A DNA stretch of 15,495 bases, taken from positions 1 to 15,495 of the forward strand of contig JAUIEG010000010.1 of the NCBI GenBank assembly GCA_030428745.1, given 5' to 3'. The notes beneath the pieces are model-generated. The model had not been told where the DNA came from, ran no database searches, and saw only the letters and a program-made list of their open reading frames with translations. A program made the position numbers and the translations under genes. Numbering within the stretch: the first letter of the stretch is position 1; every line of letters begins with the position of its first letter. Positions 1 through 6,692 of the stretch are shown here, in pieces. This DNA comes from Alphaproteobacteria bacterium (GTDB taxonomy: Bacteria > Pseudomonadota > Alphaproteobacteria > Caulobacterales > Parvularculaceae).

Positions 1-40
1 CGTATAGAGGCGCTCCGGGCGGCGCTATAGGAGCAACGCT

Positions 41-592
41 ATGGCGGAATTTTTCGGGGCGCTAAATGAAGAACATATTGATTTCATCAGTCGCCAGCCG
101 ATGTTTTTCGTGGCGACGGCTGCCGCAGACGGGCGCATCAATCTTTCACCCAAAGGCGACGATACTTTCCGGGTTATCAATCAAAATCGCTGCGCATTCC
201 TGAATTTGTCGGGAAGCGGCAATGAAACAGATGCGCATCTGAAACGTGATGGTCGCATCACCGTCATGTTCAATAGTTTTGACAAGAAACCACTCATCCT
301 TCGTTTGTATGGCCGTGGTTCATGCGCGGTCTATGGGTCGCCGGCGTTCGAGGAAAGCAAGGCGCTCTTCCCTGATATTCCCGGCGCGCGGCAGATTATT
401 TTCATTGACGTTGAGAGCGTACAGACAAGCTGCGGTTTTGCGGTGCCTGAGATGGAGCTTGTCCGGCAACGGCCAGTGCTAAGGCGTTATGCTGAAGCGA
501 AAGGGCAGGAAGCGTTGGCAGAAGGCTGGCGCACTAAAAATGTGCAAAGCATTGACGGATTCGATACCGTACTTGGTGAGACCGTGAAATGA
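41..592 (+). CDS. Pyridoxamine 5'-phosphate oxidase-fold (PPOX) family protein
   Basis: The 183-residue protein reads as a PNP-oxidase-like split-barrel flavoprotein. The N-terminal strand FFVATAAADGRINLSPKG (residues 22-39) is the typical opening of this family, where the backbone around the strand and the Ser-Pro-Lys turn contacts FMN phosphate. A second family-like segment is GRITVMFNSF (71-80), followed by RLYGRGSC (88-95). The physiological substrate cannot be told from sequence; these proteins are predicted FMN-dependent oxidoreductases or flavin binders, and a true PdxH (about 210-220 residues with C-terminal PLP-binding motifs) is unlikely. The ATG at 41 is preceded by GGAG at 30-33, a good spacing. 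Its TGA overlaps the holC start (ATGA, 589-592), so the two are probably translationally coupled. Only 40 bases lie upstream, so its promoter is outside or at the window edge. Confidence 0.85.
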   Translation: MAEFFGALNEEHIDFISRQPMFFVATAAADGRINLSPKGDDTFRVINQNRCAFLNLSGSGNETDAHLKRDGRITVMFNSFDKKPLILRLYGRGSCAVYGSPAFEESKALFPDIPGARQIIFIDVESVQTSCGFAVPEMELVRQRPVLRRYAEAKGQEALAEGWRTKNVQSIDGFDTVLGETVK

Positions 593-1038
593 CCGAAGTC
601 ATGTTTTACCACCTGGAACGCGGCCGCCTTGAAGACGTGCTTCCCGGGCTCCTGGAGAAAACCCTGGAACGAGGCTGGCGCGCGGTAGTGCGCGCGTCCT
701 CACGTGAGCGTGTTGAGGCGCTGGACACCTTTCTTTGGACCTATCGCGAGGAGTCGTTTCTGCCGCATGCGGCGGCGGGCGATGGCGAGGCTCAACCAGT
801 CTGGCTGACCGATGGTGAGGACGCCCCGAACAAACCTGATATCCTCTTTTTGACGGACAATGCGTCGGCCGAAGCAAACGCCGTAGGCGCTTTTTCGCGT
901 TGCGTGACGATATTCGACGGGCGCGATGAGGATGCGCTCGGCGCCGCCCGCGCCTTCTGGAAAGAAGCGAAGTCCGCTGGCCACGATGTCGCTTACTGGA
1001 AGCAGTCGCCGGAAGGCCGCTGGGAAAAGCAGAATTAG
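589..1038 (+). CDS. holC: DNA polymerase III subunit chi
   Basis: This 149-residue protein matches the chi subunit of the clamp-loader complex, which in E. coli (147 residues) binds psi and the C-terminus of single-stranded DNA-binding protein to hold the polymerase on the lagging strand. Recognisable family features are the opening VMFYHLERG (residues 4-12), the central LWTYREESFLPH (49-60), the QPVWLT strand (69-74) and the NKPDILFLTD segment (81-90) of the Rossmann-like core. The ATG overlaps the stop of the upstream PPOX gene by 4 bp. In many alphaproteobacteria holC sits beside pepA (leucyl aminopeptidase); pepA is not visible here, and the 5' neighbour is the flavoprotein instead. The next gene begins 15 bp after its TAG, so the three genes form one likely operon. 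Confidence 0.93.
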   Translation: MTEVMFYHLERGRLEDVLPGLLEKTLERGWRAVVRASSRERVEALDTFLWTYREESFLPHAAAGDGEAQPVWLTDGEDAPNKPDILFLTDNASAEANAVGAFSRCVTIFDGRDEDALGAARAFWKEAKSAGHDVAYWKQSPEGRWEKQN

Positions 1039-1053
1039 GGAAAGGCGTGGCCG

Positions 1054-1389
1054 TTGAGCGACATTGATGTCGATCATTTCCGGGCTCTACTGGAGGCGCG
1101 GCGCATTGAACTGCGGGCCCTGTCCGACGCGGCGAAAGATTCGCGCAAACCAGTCGAGTTGGATCAGCAATCCGTCGGCCGGCTGTCGCGTCAGGATGCG
1201 CTGCAACAGCAAGCCATGGCGAAAGCGCAAGACGCACGGCGTGTGAACGAACTGCGCAAGATCGAGGCGGCGCTAAGCCGCATCGATGAGGGCGAATACG
1301 GTTATTGCGCCGAATGCGGCGAGGCTATCGCACCCAAACGCCTTCAAGTGGATCTTACCGCCACGCGCTGTGCGGCCTGCGCCGCTTAG
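1054..1389 (+). CDS. TraR/DksA family zinc-finger transcriptional regulator
   Basis: A 111-residue protein with a predicted long helical N-terminal part and a C-terminal four-cysteine zinc finger, CAEC at 85-88 and CAAC at 106-109. The segment ELDQQSVGRLSRQDALQQQ (35-53) is characteristic of the short DksA-like group and corresponds to the coiled-coil tip region of DksA that enters the RNA polymerase secondary channel. It probably modulates transcription, perhaps with ppGpp, but it is shorter than E. coli DksA (151 residues), so equivalence to DksA itself is not claimed. The start is a TTG at 1054, preceded by GGGAAAGG; no ATG lies in frame near the N-terminus. The stop TAG (1387-1389) overlaps the stop codon of the opposing antiporter gene by 4 bp, leaving no room for a terminator between them. 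Confidence 0.87.
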   Translation: MSDIDVDHFRALLEARRIELRALSDAAKDSRKPVELDQQSVGRLSRQDALQQQAMAKAQDARRVNELRKIEAALSRIDEGEYGYCAECGEAIAPKRLQVDLTATRCAACAA

Positions 1390-2321
1390 GCTTTTATAGC
1401 CAGAAAACCGATATATGCGATGTACCCGATAAGCAGCAGCATCCCTTCTGTGCGTCCAATCCTGCTTCTGGACAGGGAGAAGAAAATAAGCGCCGCCGTC
1501 GCTGCCGCCATGATCCAGTTGTCAAGGCGAATAATAGCGAGTGGTGCAGCGACCGGATGAATGAGCGCTGTCGCGCCAAGAATACCCAGTATGTTGTAGA
1601 TGTTCGAACCGACAACATTGCCGAAAGCGAGGTCGCTCTTGCCGCGGAGGCTCGCGACAACGGAAGTTATCAGTTCCGGCAAAGATGTGCCGATGGCGAC
1701 AATGGTCAGCCCGATCAGTGTTTCGGAAACATTGAGCGCCGTCGCGACGCCGATTGCTCCAGTGATGAGAAGCTTCGCGCCAATAACGAGAAGGGTGAGC
1801 CCCCCAAATGCGAAGCAGACTGATGGCAGCATAGGACCCGGCGCTTCGCGGGGAATGTCCAGAAGGTGCATCTCGGCTGCGCGCTTTTCGGTCACATAAG
1901 CCCATGCGAGATAAATTGCGAGCGCAGCAATGAAAACTCCGCCAGCGATGCGCCCATACTCACCAGTCATTGACACGCCAATGGCGACGAATGTTGCTAG
2001 AGCCAGAACAGGCCCGTCGCGGCGAAACCCTCGTGCATCCACGGCAATAGGGGCGATGACCGCCGCCGTCCCCAGGATCAAGAGAATATTGGCGATGTTG
2101 GATCCGACGACGTTGCCGATCGCGACGCCAGGCGATCCGGCGAATGCGGCGCCGAGGCTCGAGACCAGTTCGGGCGAGGAAGTGCCAAAGCCGACGAGCG
2201 TAACGCCAATCAAAAGGTCGGAAAGGCCAAGCCGCTTTGCAATGGATGTTGCGCCGCGGACCAGCGCCTCGGCGCCAATGGTCAAAAGTAAAAGGCCGGC
2301 AGAGATTAAGAGCCAGAACAT
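1386..2321 (-). CDS. CaCA-type calcium/sodium antiporter (YrbG-like)
   Basis: A 311-residue integral membrane protein with about ten hydrophobic segments. It contains the two alpha repeats that define the cation/calcium exchanger superfamily: GFGTSSPEL (44-52) with GNVVGSNIANI (69-79), and AIGTSLPELITS (209-220) with GNVVGSNIYNI (234-244). The acidic residues in the two SPEL/LPEL motifs and the Asn/Ser of the GSN motifs form the ion-binding sites in crystallised family members. The expected role is exchange of Ca2+ for Na+ or H+ across the inner membrane. The ATG at 2321 has no strong Shine-Dalgarno sequence in front of it. The gene lies 82 bp downstream of the thioesterase pair and may be the last member of the long minus-strand run. 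Confidence 0.93.
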   Translation of the reverse strand: MFWLLISAGLLLLTIGAEALVRGATSIAKRLGLSDLLIGVTLVGFGTSSPELVSSLGAAFAGSPGVAIGNVVGSNIANILLILGTAAVIAPIAVDARGFRRDGPVLALATFVAIGVSMTGEYGRIAGGVFIAALAIYLAWAYVTEKRAAEMHLLDIPREAPGPMLPSVCFAFGGLTLLVIGAKLLITGAIGVATALNVSETLIGLTIVAIGTSLPELITSVVASLRGKSDLAFGNVVGSNIYNILGILGATALIHPVAAPLAIIRLDNWIMAAATAALIFFSLSRSRIGRTEGMLLLIGYIAYIGFLAIKA

Positions 2322-2371
2322 GAAACAAAGCCCGGAAAAGACTGATTACGGCATATGGGGCGCTATCGCCA

Positions 2372-2388
2372 TTCCGCCAGTGGCGGAA
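2372..2388. other. Stem-loop between thioesterase and antiporter genes
   Basis: A perfect 7-bp inverted repeat, TTCCGCC and GGCGGAA, with a 3-base loop. It lies 16 bp after the stop of the second thioesterase gene and about 50 bp before the antiporter start. No T-run follows it on the minus strand, so it is not a standard intrinsic terminator; an attenuating or mRNA-stabilising hairpin is possible. Confidence 0.35.
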
Positions 2389-2403
2389 AAGGCCGCATGG
2401 AAA

Positions 2404-2820
2404 TTATTTTTCCGTGTCTCCTAGCCGGAAGCGGAAGCGGGCGACCGCGACCGGCGCGGTTTCATCTTTCTGCCAGCCTTTCGCCTCAATAAAGGCGAGG
2501 CGGCGGCCGAGGCGAAGAATGTTTACGCGTGCTTTCATATCCTGCGCTTTGGCTGACCGCAGATAATCTGTGTCGCTATTGATTGTTGTGATGTCGCGCT
2601 CGCCGCCAAGTCGGGCGTAAAGCGTCGCCTGGGCGGAAAATTCCAGGAATGCGGCAATCGCCCCGCCATGGAGCGCGCGGATCAGCTTGTTGCCGATATG
2701 GCGCTCATCAAAGGCGAGGGTGAAAAGGGTGTCGCCCTCCGACACCGCCGCGGAAAATCCGAGCCATCTCGCAATCGGCGCCGCCGCCGCGTAGCGTTCG
2801 ATCAGGTCAAGCTCGCTCAC
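2404..2820 (-). CDS. PaaI-family hotdog thioesterase (second of tandem pair)
   Basis: A 138-residue single hotdog domain. The signature HGGAIAAFLEFSA (51-63) matches the hot-dog helix of PaaI/4HBT proteins. The position that carries the catalytic Asp in PaaI-type enzymes is Glu60 here, as in Arthrobacter-type 4-hydroxybenzoyl-CoA thioesterases. It presumably hydrolyses an acyl- or aryl-CoA, substrate unknown. I placed the start at GTG 2820, which overlaps the stop of the preceding gene as GTGA (2817-2820). The frame is open further upstream to an ATG at 2952, but that extension runs inside the preceding thioesterase gene and reads as Arg-rich non-protein-like sequence. The overlap suggests coupled translation and possibly a hetero-oligomer with the upstream thioesterase. 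Confidence 0.85.
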   Translation of the reverse strand: MSELDLIERYAAAAPIARWLGFSAAVSEGDTLFTLAFDERHIGNKLIRALHGGAIAAFLEFSAQATLYARLGGERDITTINSDTDYLRSAKAQDMKARVNILRLGRRLAFIEAKGWQKDETAPVAVARFRFRLGDTEK

Positions 2821-3296
2821 AGACGGGACTCCCGCCCCGGGCTGCGCGCGCCGATAATAAAGGCGCCTGCGCCGGTCGCGATTGGCCGGTTCGTCGCCGC
2901 GTCGGTCAATTGGCCAGCCACATGGGCTATATCGCCGCGCAGCTCGGTGCATTCGGCGGCGCAGATAACCCGACCGCCTGGATCAATATCACCAAGATAG
3001 TCGCTGCGAAGGTTTATCGTGGCGACAGGCTTCAATTCATCCAGGGCGGTGAAGGCGGCGAGGCCGAAAATCGAATCCATTATCAGCGTCAGAAGGGCGC
3101 CATGCACTTTTCCTCTGGCGTCGCAAAAATCATCAGGCAGAAAAACCGAGAAAGTCGCCTTGTTGCGGCCAATCAGCAGTGGTTTCAAGTCAAGCGTCTG
3201 AAACAACGCATGTTCCGTCAACAACCAGTCGCGCGCGCTTTTCAACATGGCGCCGATGGCGGGGTTGATGTCAGCCGAGGGGGGCGGAGTCGTCAT
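2817..3296 (-). CDS. PaaI-family hotdog thioesterase (first of tandem pair)
   Basis: A 159-residue hotdog-fold protein with the motif GKVHGALLTLIMDSIFG (62-78): His65-Gly66 and the acid Asp74 are at the positions used by PaaI/THEM2-type acyl-CoA thioesterases. The later strands ATINLRSDYLG (92-102) and IATGAGAFIIG fit the same fold. The expected reaction is hydrolysis of a CoA thioester in the cytoplasm; the substrate cannot be inferred. Its stop overlaps the GTG of the second thioesterase gene. Upstream lies a 177-bp stretch after the chorismate mutase gene, so it may have its own promoter or be read through from above. The two thioesterases differ in length and in catalytic acid, so they are not a recent duplication. 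Confidence 0.88.
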   Translation of the reverse strand: MTTPPPSADINPAIGAMLKSARDWLLTEHALFQTLDLKPLLIGRNKATFSVFLPDDFCDARGKVHGALLTLIMDSIFGLAAFTALDELKPVATINLRSDYLGDIDPGGRVICAAECTELRGDIAHVAGQLTDAATNRPIATGAGAFIIGARSPGRESRL

Positions 3297-3358
3297 AATG
3301 CGACGCTAATCGATCAGCCGCCCCGAAAGAAGCCTGTTTAGCAGACGAGGCGGGCCCC

Positions 3359-3484
3359 TCATTTCCAGCCAAGCAGGCGATGCGTGCTGGCGGGCGCCCG
3401 GAGCTTGCCGTCTGCGCCCAGATGTTCCCCAAGGCCCGGACGTCTTGTCAGCTTGCTCTTCGGCCGTTCGGATTCAACGCTCTT
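3359..3484 (-). other. Protein-like open frame without a standard start, after chorismate mutase
   Basis: On the minus strand, in the +1 frame relative to the chorismate mutase gene, an open frame of 41 codons runs from just after a TGA at 3485-3487 to a TGA at 3359-3361. The translation is KSVESERPKSKL then TRRPGLGEHLGADGKLRAPA and then STHRLLGWK, which has the look of a real small protein or a protein C-terminus. There is no ATG, GTG or TTG in the frame; the only near-start codons are CTGs, the first at 3449-3451. It could be a +1-frameshift extension of the chorismate mutase, a CTG-started small protein, a decayed gene, or chance in GC-rich DNA. The rest of the 3297-3473 stretch shows no other gene. 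Confidence 0.25.
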
Positions 3485-3767
3485 TCAGGCGTTCCTCTTC
3501 ATACTGGATGCCCCAGCCGATAATGAGCCGCCACAGGGCTTCGGCCATTTCCGGCGGCATGCCGGCGACCTCCGCGCGCGCCTTTACTTTTTCGATGACA
3601 TCGCGATTGCGCCAGGGGACCGACGCCTCGGCCGCTGAGCGCTTGAACACCCAGGCCTTGTCCACATAGGTCCAGCGTTCAGAAAGAAGATCGACCAACG
3701 CCTGATCGACCCGGTCGATCTCTGCGCGGACGTCTTCCATCGTTTCGCAATCGGCGGCTTTTTTCAT
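3474..3767 (-). CDS. AroQ-class chorismate mutase (PchB-like)
   Basis: A 97-residue all-helical protein with the AroQ chorismate mutase pattern EDVRAEIDRVDQALVDLL (11-28). The residues that line the active site of Pseudomonas PchB (R14, R31, K42, Q90) are matched here by R14, R31, K42 and Q88 in GWGIQYEE. Chorismate mutases convert chorismate to prephenate for Phe/Tyr synthesis; PchB is an isochorismate pyruvate lyase with mutase side activity. No salicylate or siderophore genes flank it, so chorismate mutase is the more likely role. The start ATG at 3767 is preceded by AAGGGGA at a good spacing. It follows the ABC-F gene by 60 bp. The frame immediately beyond its stop is discussed as a separate entry because a +1 shift would extend the protein by about 39 residues. 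Confidence 0.88.
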   Translation of the reverse strand: MKKAADCETMEDVRAEIDRVDQALVDLLSERWTYVDKAWVFKRSAAEASVPWRNRDVIEKVKARAEVAGMPPEMAEALWRLIIGWGIQYEEERLKER

Positions 3768-3827
3768 CTCTCGTCCCCTTCTCGCGGCGCCAACATGGCA
3801 AGTCCCGTCCAGTTTCGCAAATCTCAG

Positions 3828-5711
3828 TTACGCGTCGGCCTTCGCCTCTTCGTAAGCTTCAAGAGCAGCAAGCCAGTCCGCCTCCGTCCGGTCGATGGCG
3901 GAGACGAGGGCCGCGCGTTCCTTCTGCAACTTTGTCGCGCGCTCGAGGTTTTTCTCATAAAGCTCGGGCTCAGCGAGCGCCTCGTCCAGCCGGCTGAGCG
4001 TGTCGTTGAGCTTGTCGAGGCGCGCCTCGGCGTCTTCAGCGGATTTTTTAAGGGGTTGCAGGGCGCGCCGAGCCTCGGCTGCGCTTTTGCGCGCAATTTC
4101 TTTCTCGTTGACCGCTGGCGGGCCTGTATTTTCTTTTGGGGCTGTCTTGTTCGCGGCGAGGACAAGCTCGCGATAGTCTGAAAGGTCGCCGTCAAAGGGC
4201 GACGCCTGGCCTTTATTCACCAGCCATAAACGATCCGCGACGGCGGAAGCGAGGTGGGCGTCATGGGTGATGAGAAGGACCGCACCGTGGAAATCGTTGA
4301 GCGCTTCGACGAGCGCTTCGCGCGCACCCATATCGAGATGGTTCGTCGGTTCATCAAGGATCAGGAGATGGGCGCCATGAAAGGTGATGAGGCCAAGCAG
4401 CAAACGCGCTTTTTCACCGCCCGATAATTTCTCGACTTTCGTATCGGCTTTTTCCGGGCCGAAACCAAGCTGCGCCGTTTTGGAGCGGGTTTCCGCTTCG
4501 GTGGCGTCGGGGATCAGCGCACGCACATGGTCGTATGCTGATTGCTTAGGCTTCAACTCGTCGAGTTGGTGCTGGGCGAAATAGGCGATCTGAAGTTTTT
4601 TGTGCTTGAAGATATTGCCGGCGAGTGGCGGCAGCCGGCCGGACATGGCTTTCACCAGAGTCGACTTGCCTTCGCCATTGGGCCCGAGGATGGCGATGCG
4701 ATCATCGTGGTCGAGACGCAGATTGACCTTTTTCAGGATCGGCTTTCCTTCCTCGTAGCCAAGATCGCCATCGACGACCCGGATAATGGGCGGCGCCATG
4801 GGCTTCGGATTGGGAAAGTGAAAGGGGACCGTGCGTTCGGAAATGGGCTCCGCGACCTGTTCCAGCCGTTCGAGCATTTTGACCCGGCTTTGCGCCTGCT
4901 TCGCTTTCGACGCCTTTGCGCGGAAACGGTCCACAAAGGCTTGCATGTGGCGGCGGCGGGCTTCCTGTCGCGCTTTGAATGACGCGGCCTGGGCGCGCGC
5001 TTCAGCGCGCTTGCGCTCATAACTGTCAAATCCGCCTGTATGAACGGAAAGCTTTCCGCCTTCGAGCGCCATGATGTGCGTTACGGCGTTATTGAGCAGC
5101 GACCGGTCATGAGAGATGATCACCGTCGTATAGGGGTAACGCCGCAGATAGGTTTCAAGCCAGATCGTGCCTTCAAGGTCGAGATAGTTGGTCGGTTCGT
5201 CGAGGAGGAGAAGGTCAGGCGCGGAAAATAGAACACCCGCCAGCGCCACGCGCATGCGCCAGCCGCCGGAGAATTCAGAACAGGCGCGTTTTTGATCTTC
5301 AGCCGGAAAACCAAGCCCCGATAGAATCGCGCCCGCGCGCGCTTCCGCCGAATGAGCGTCAATATCAGCGAGGCGGGTCTGGATCTCGGCGATGCGGTGC
5401 GGATCGGCAGCGGTTTCCGCTTCCGCGATCAGCGCCGCGCGCTCCTTGTCCTGCTCCAACACCGTTTCGATCAGAGATATGCCGGAGGAGGGGGCTTCCT
5501 GCTCGACCGAGCCCATCCGCCGGTTCTTGCGGATCGAGATTTCATCGCCGCCTGTATAAAGCTCGCCTTTGATGATCCGGAAAAGGGTTGATTTGCCTGA
5601 GCCGTTGGCGCCGACAAAACCCACTTTCCAGCCATCCGAAATCGCCGCCGTCGCCTGATCGAACAGGACGCGGCCTTCGATACTGTAAGTAAGGTCGTTC
5701 ACATGCAGCAT
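3828..5711 (-). CDS. yheS: ABC-F family ATP-binding protein (YheS-type)
   Basis: A 627-residue soluble protein with two ABC ATPase domains and no membrane segments, which marks it as ABC-F, a family that acts on the ribosome. Domain 1 has Walker A GANGSGKST (34-42), the unusual signature FSGGWRMR (147-154), Walker B DEPTNYLD (171-178) and switch SHD (200-202). The linker (about 231-300) contains FRAKASKAKQAQSRVKMLER (263-282), the hallmark of the P-site-tRNA interaction motif. Domain 2 has GPNGEGKST (343-351), LSGGEKAR (429-436), DEPTNHLD (453-460) and THD (482-484). A charged helical tail (about 535-627) is probably a coiled coil. The length, the signature and the linker closely match E. coli YheS (637 residues). 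The likely role is relief of stalled translation. The upstream exported-protein gene ends 53 bp away. Confidence 0.95.
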   Translation of the reverse strand: MLHVNDLTYSIEGRVLFDQATAAISDGWKVGFVGANGSGKSTLFRIIKGELYTGGDEISIRKNRRMGSVEQEAPSSGISLIETVLEQDKERAALIAEAETAADPHRIAEIQTRLADIDAHSAEARAGAILSGLGFPAEDQKRACSEFSGGWRMRVALAGVLFSAPDLLLLDEPTNYLDLEGTIWLETYLRRYPYTTVIISHDRSLLNNAVTHIMALEGGKLSVHTGGFDSYERKRAEARAQAASFKARQEARRRHMQAFVDRFRAKASKAKQAQSRVKMLERLEQVAEPISERTVPFHFPNPKPMAPPIIRVVDGDLGYEEGKPILKKVNLRLDHDDRIAILGPNGEGKSTLVKAMSGRLPPLAGNIFKHKKLQIAYFAQHQLDELKPKQSAYDHVRALIPDATEAETRSKTAQLGFGPEKADTKVEKLSGGEKARLLLGLITFHGAHLLILDEPTNHLDMGAREALVEALNDFHGAVLLITHDAHLASAVADRLWLVNKGQASPFDGDLSDYRELVLAANKTAPKENTGPPAVNEKEIARKSAAEARRALQPLKKSAEDAEARLDKLNDTLSRLDEALAEPELYEKNLERATKLQKERAALVSAIDRTEADWLAALEAYEEAKADA

Positions 5712-5764
5712 GGCGGGCGGCTTTTAGCCTCGCCATGGCGCAAGGGAAAGGGCCGAGGGGGCGG

Positions 5765-6487
5765 CTATTGGTTATTTGCAGCGGCGCATTCGTCTGCGTC
5801 CGCGCGAAACTCGGCGACAGCTTCAATCGGCGGCGCCGGATAGCGGGTCTGAAACGCCTTGGGGCCGCCGTTGCTGAATGAAATCTCATCATAACGATAT
5901 GAATAAGTATTGTCCTTATGCGTGATCGTCGCGGCATAAGGCGCTGCACGTCCTGAGGCGGTTTCACGCCAGTCGCTATAGGCGACCTTGATCGGCGTTT
6001 CTTCGGGCAGACTCAGGATCAGGCCGATAGGCCTGTCATCGTCATCGAGAATAATCGCCGCGGCGCCGCCTTGCGGATAGGCGCCCTTGCGGCCGGCATG
6101 AAGCGCGCCTTGAAAGGGAATGTCATCTCTGTCCGCAATGTCCGTCATGATGTCGTCGAAACGAAACGCAAGGGCGTGGAATTGGTGACCAAGGATAAAA
6201 CGTCGTTCATCCTCTCCGCCCAGCGCGGCGCCACCACTTGTCTGGGTCCAGACGAAAGGGCCCTCAACAGCCATCAGCGCCGGTGTTTCTGTGACAAAAC
6301 GCGCGGCCGCTTCGGAAGGCGTGCGGTAATACGTTTCGACGCGATAGGCTGATCCGTACGATGTCGTCACATCGGCGGTCGTAATGATTGTTTCACTGAA
6401 GCAGGCTTGTTTCTGCGCGGCTGCAGGCGTTGAAACGTAAAAGGACGACGCCGCCATGAGAGTGGCGCAAAACAACTGTGATTTCAT
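5765..6487 (-). CDS. Exported protein of unknown function
   Basis: I do not recognise a family for this 240-residue protein. It begins with a Sec-type signal peptide: MKSQ, a hydrophobic stretch to about residue 20, then PAAAQ with a likely signal peptidase I site after Ala24. In the mature protein only two cysteines remain, C29 near the N-terminus and C234 near the C-terminus, which could form a disulfide tying the ends together. The body is mixed, with beta-like segments (for example GAAAIILDDDDRPIGLILSL, 141-160) and no transmembrane helix. It is probably periplasmic. It is first in the minus-strand run and divergent from the gene at 6693. No Shine-Dalgarno sequence is evident before the ATG, and a promoter-like -35/-10 pair sits so close that the mRNA may be leaderless. 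Confidence 0.75.
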   Translation of the reverse strand: MKSQLFCATLMAASSFYVSTPAAAQKQACFSETIITTADVTTSYGSAYRVETYYRTPSEAAARFVTETPALMAVEGPFVWTQTSGGAALGGEDERRFILGHQFHALAFRFDDIMTDIADRDDIPFQGALHAGRKGAYPQGGAAAIILDDDDRPIGLILSLPEETPIKVAYSDWRETASGRAAPYAATITHKDNTYSYRYDEISFSNGGPKAFQTRYPAPPIEAVAEFRADADECAAANNQ

Positions 6488-6493
6488 GAAGTG

Positions 6494-6522
6494 ATTATCA
6501 TCTTTGTTGGCCTTTTGCGCAA
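6494..6522 (-). promoter_or_regulatory. Candidate promoter of the 5765-6487 gene
   Basis: On the minus strand TTGCGC (6517-6522) and GATAAT (6494-6499) are separated by exactly 17 bases. The -10 box matches 5 of 6 consensus positions and the -35 box only 3 of 6. Transcription would start about at the ATG (6487), implying a leaderless or nearly leaderless message, consistent with the missing Shine-Dalgarno sequence. Confidence 0.3.
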
Positions 6523-6561
6523 TCTATTTCGCCACTGCGGGAAACGAAAAAGATACTCCGC

Positions 6562-6585
6562 GTGAACATTGTATTCTTCGTTCAC
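6562..6585. promoter_or_regulatory. Inverted repeat GTGAAC-N12-GTTCAC, possible operator
   Basis: A 6-bp perfect inverted repeat with a 12-base spacer in the AT-rich 205-bp divergent region between the genes starting at 6487 (-) and 6693 (+). The half-site spacing (two helical turns between arm centres, roughly) would suit a dimeric regulator. Arms this short can occur by chance. Confidence 0.22.
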
Positions 6586-6692
6586 TCCGTTTGCATTCAT
6601 TTGTGAAACATTTGTTGCGACGTCTTTTTCCGATTGAAGAAAGCGCAATCAGTTCCCACCTTTTGAAAGAAAAAGAGAGAGGAGGGACGGAA

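Noticed and set aside
599..1237. A 212-codon minus-strand frame across holC and the dksA-like gene
   Set aside because: It is Arg/Pro/His-rich and spans two real genes on the other strand with conserved motifs.
2821..2952. Upstream extension of the second thioesterase to the ATG at 2952
   Set aside because: It lies inside the first thioesterase gene and is arginine-rich; the GTG in the GTGA overlap gives a normal hotdog length.
3391..3400. The palindrome CGGGCGCCCG
   Set aside because: It is a short, all-GC palindrome in GC-rich DNA, inside the possible small coding frame; no regulatory position is evident.
6504..6692. N-terminal extension of the four-helix membrane protein from an ATG at 6504
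   Set aside because: The segment is AT-rich intergenic sequence, has no ribosome-binding site at 6504, and a strong GGAGGG precedes the ATG at 6693.
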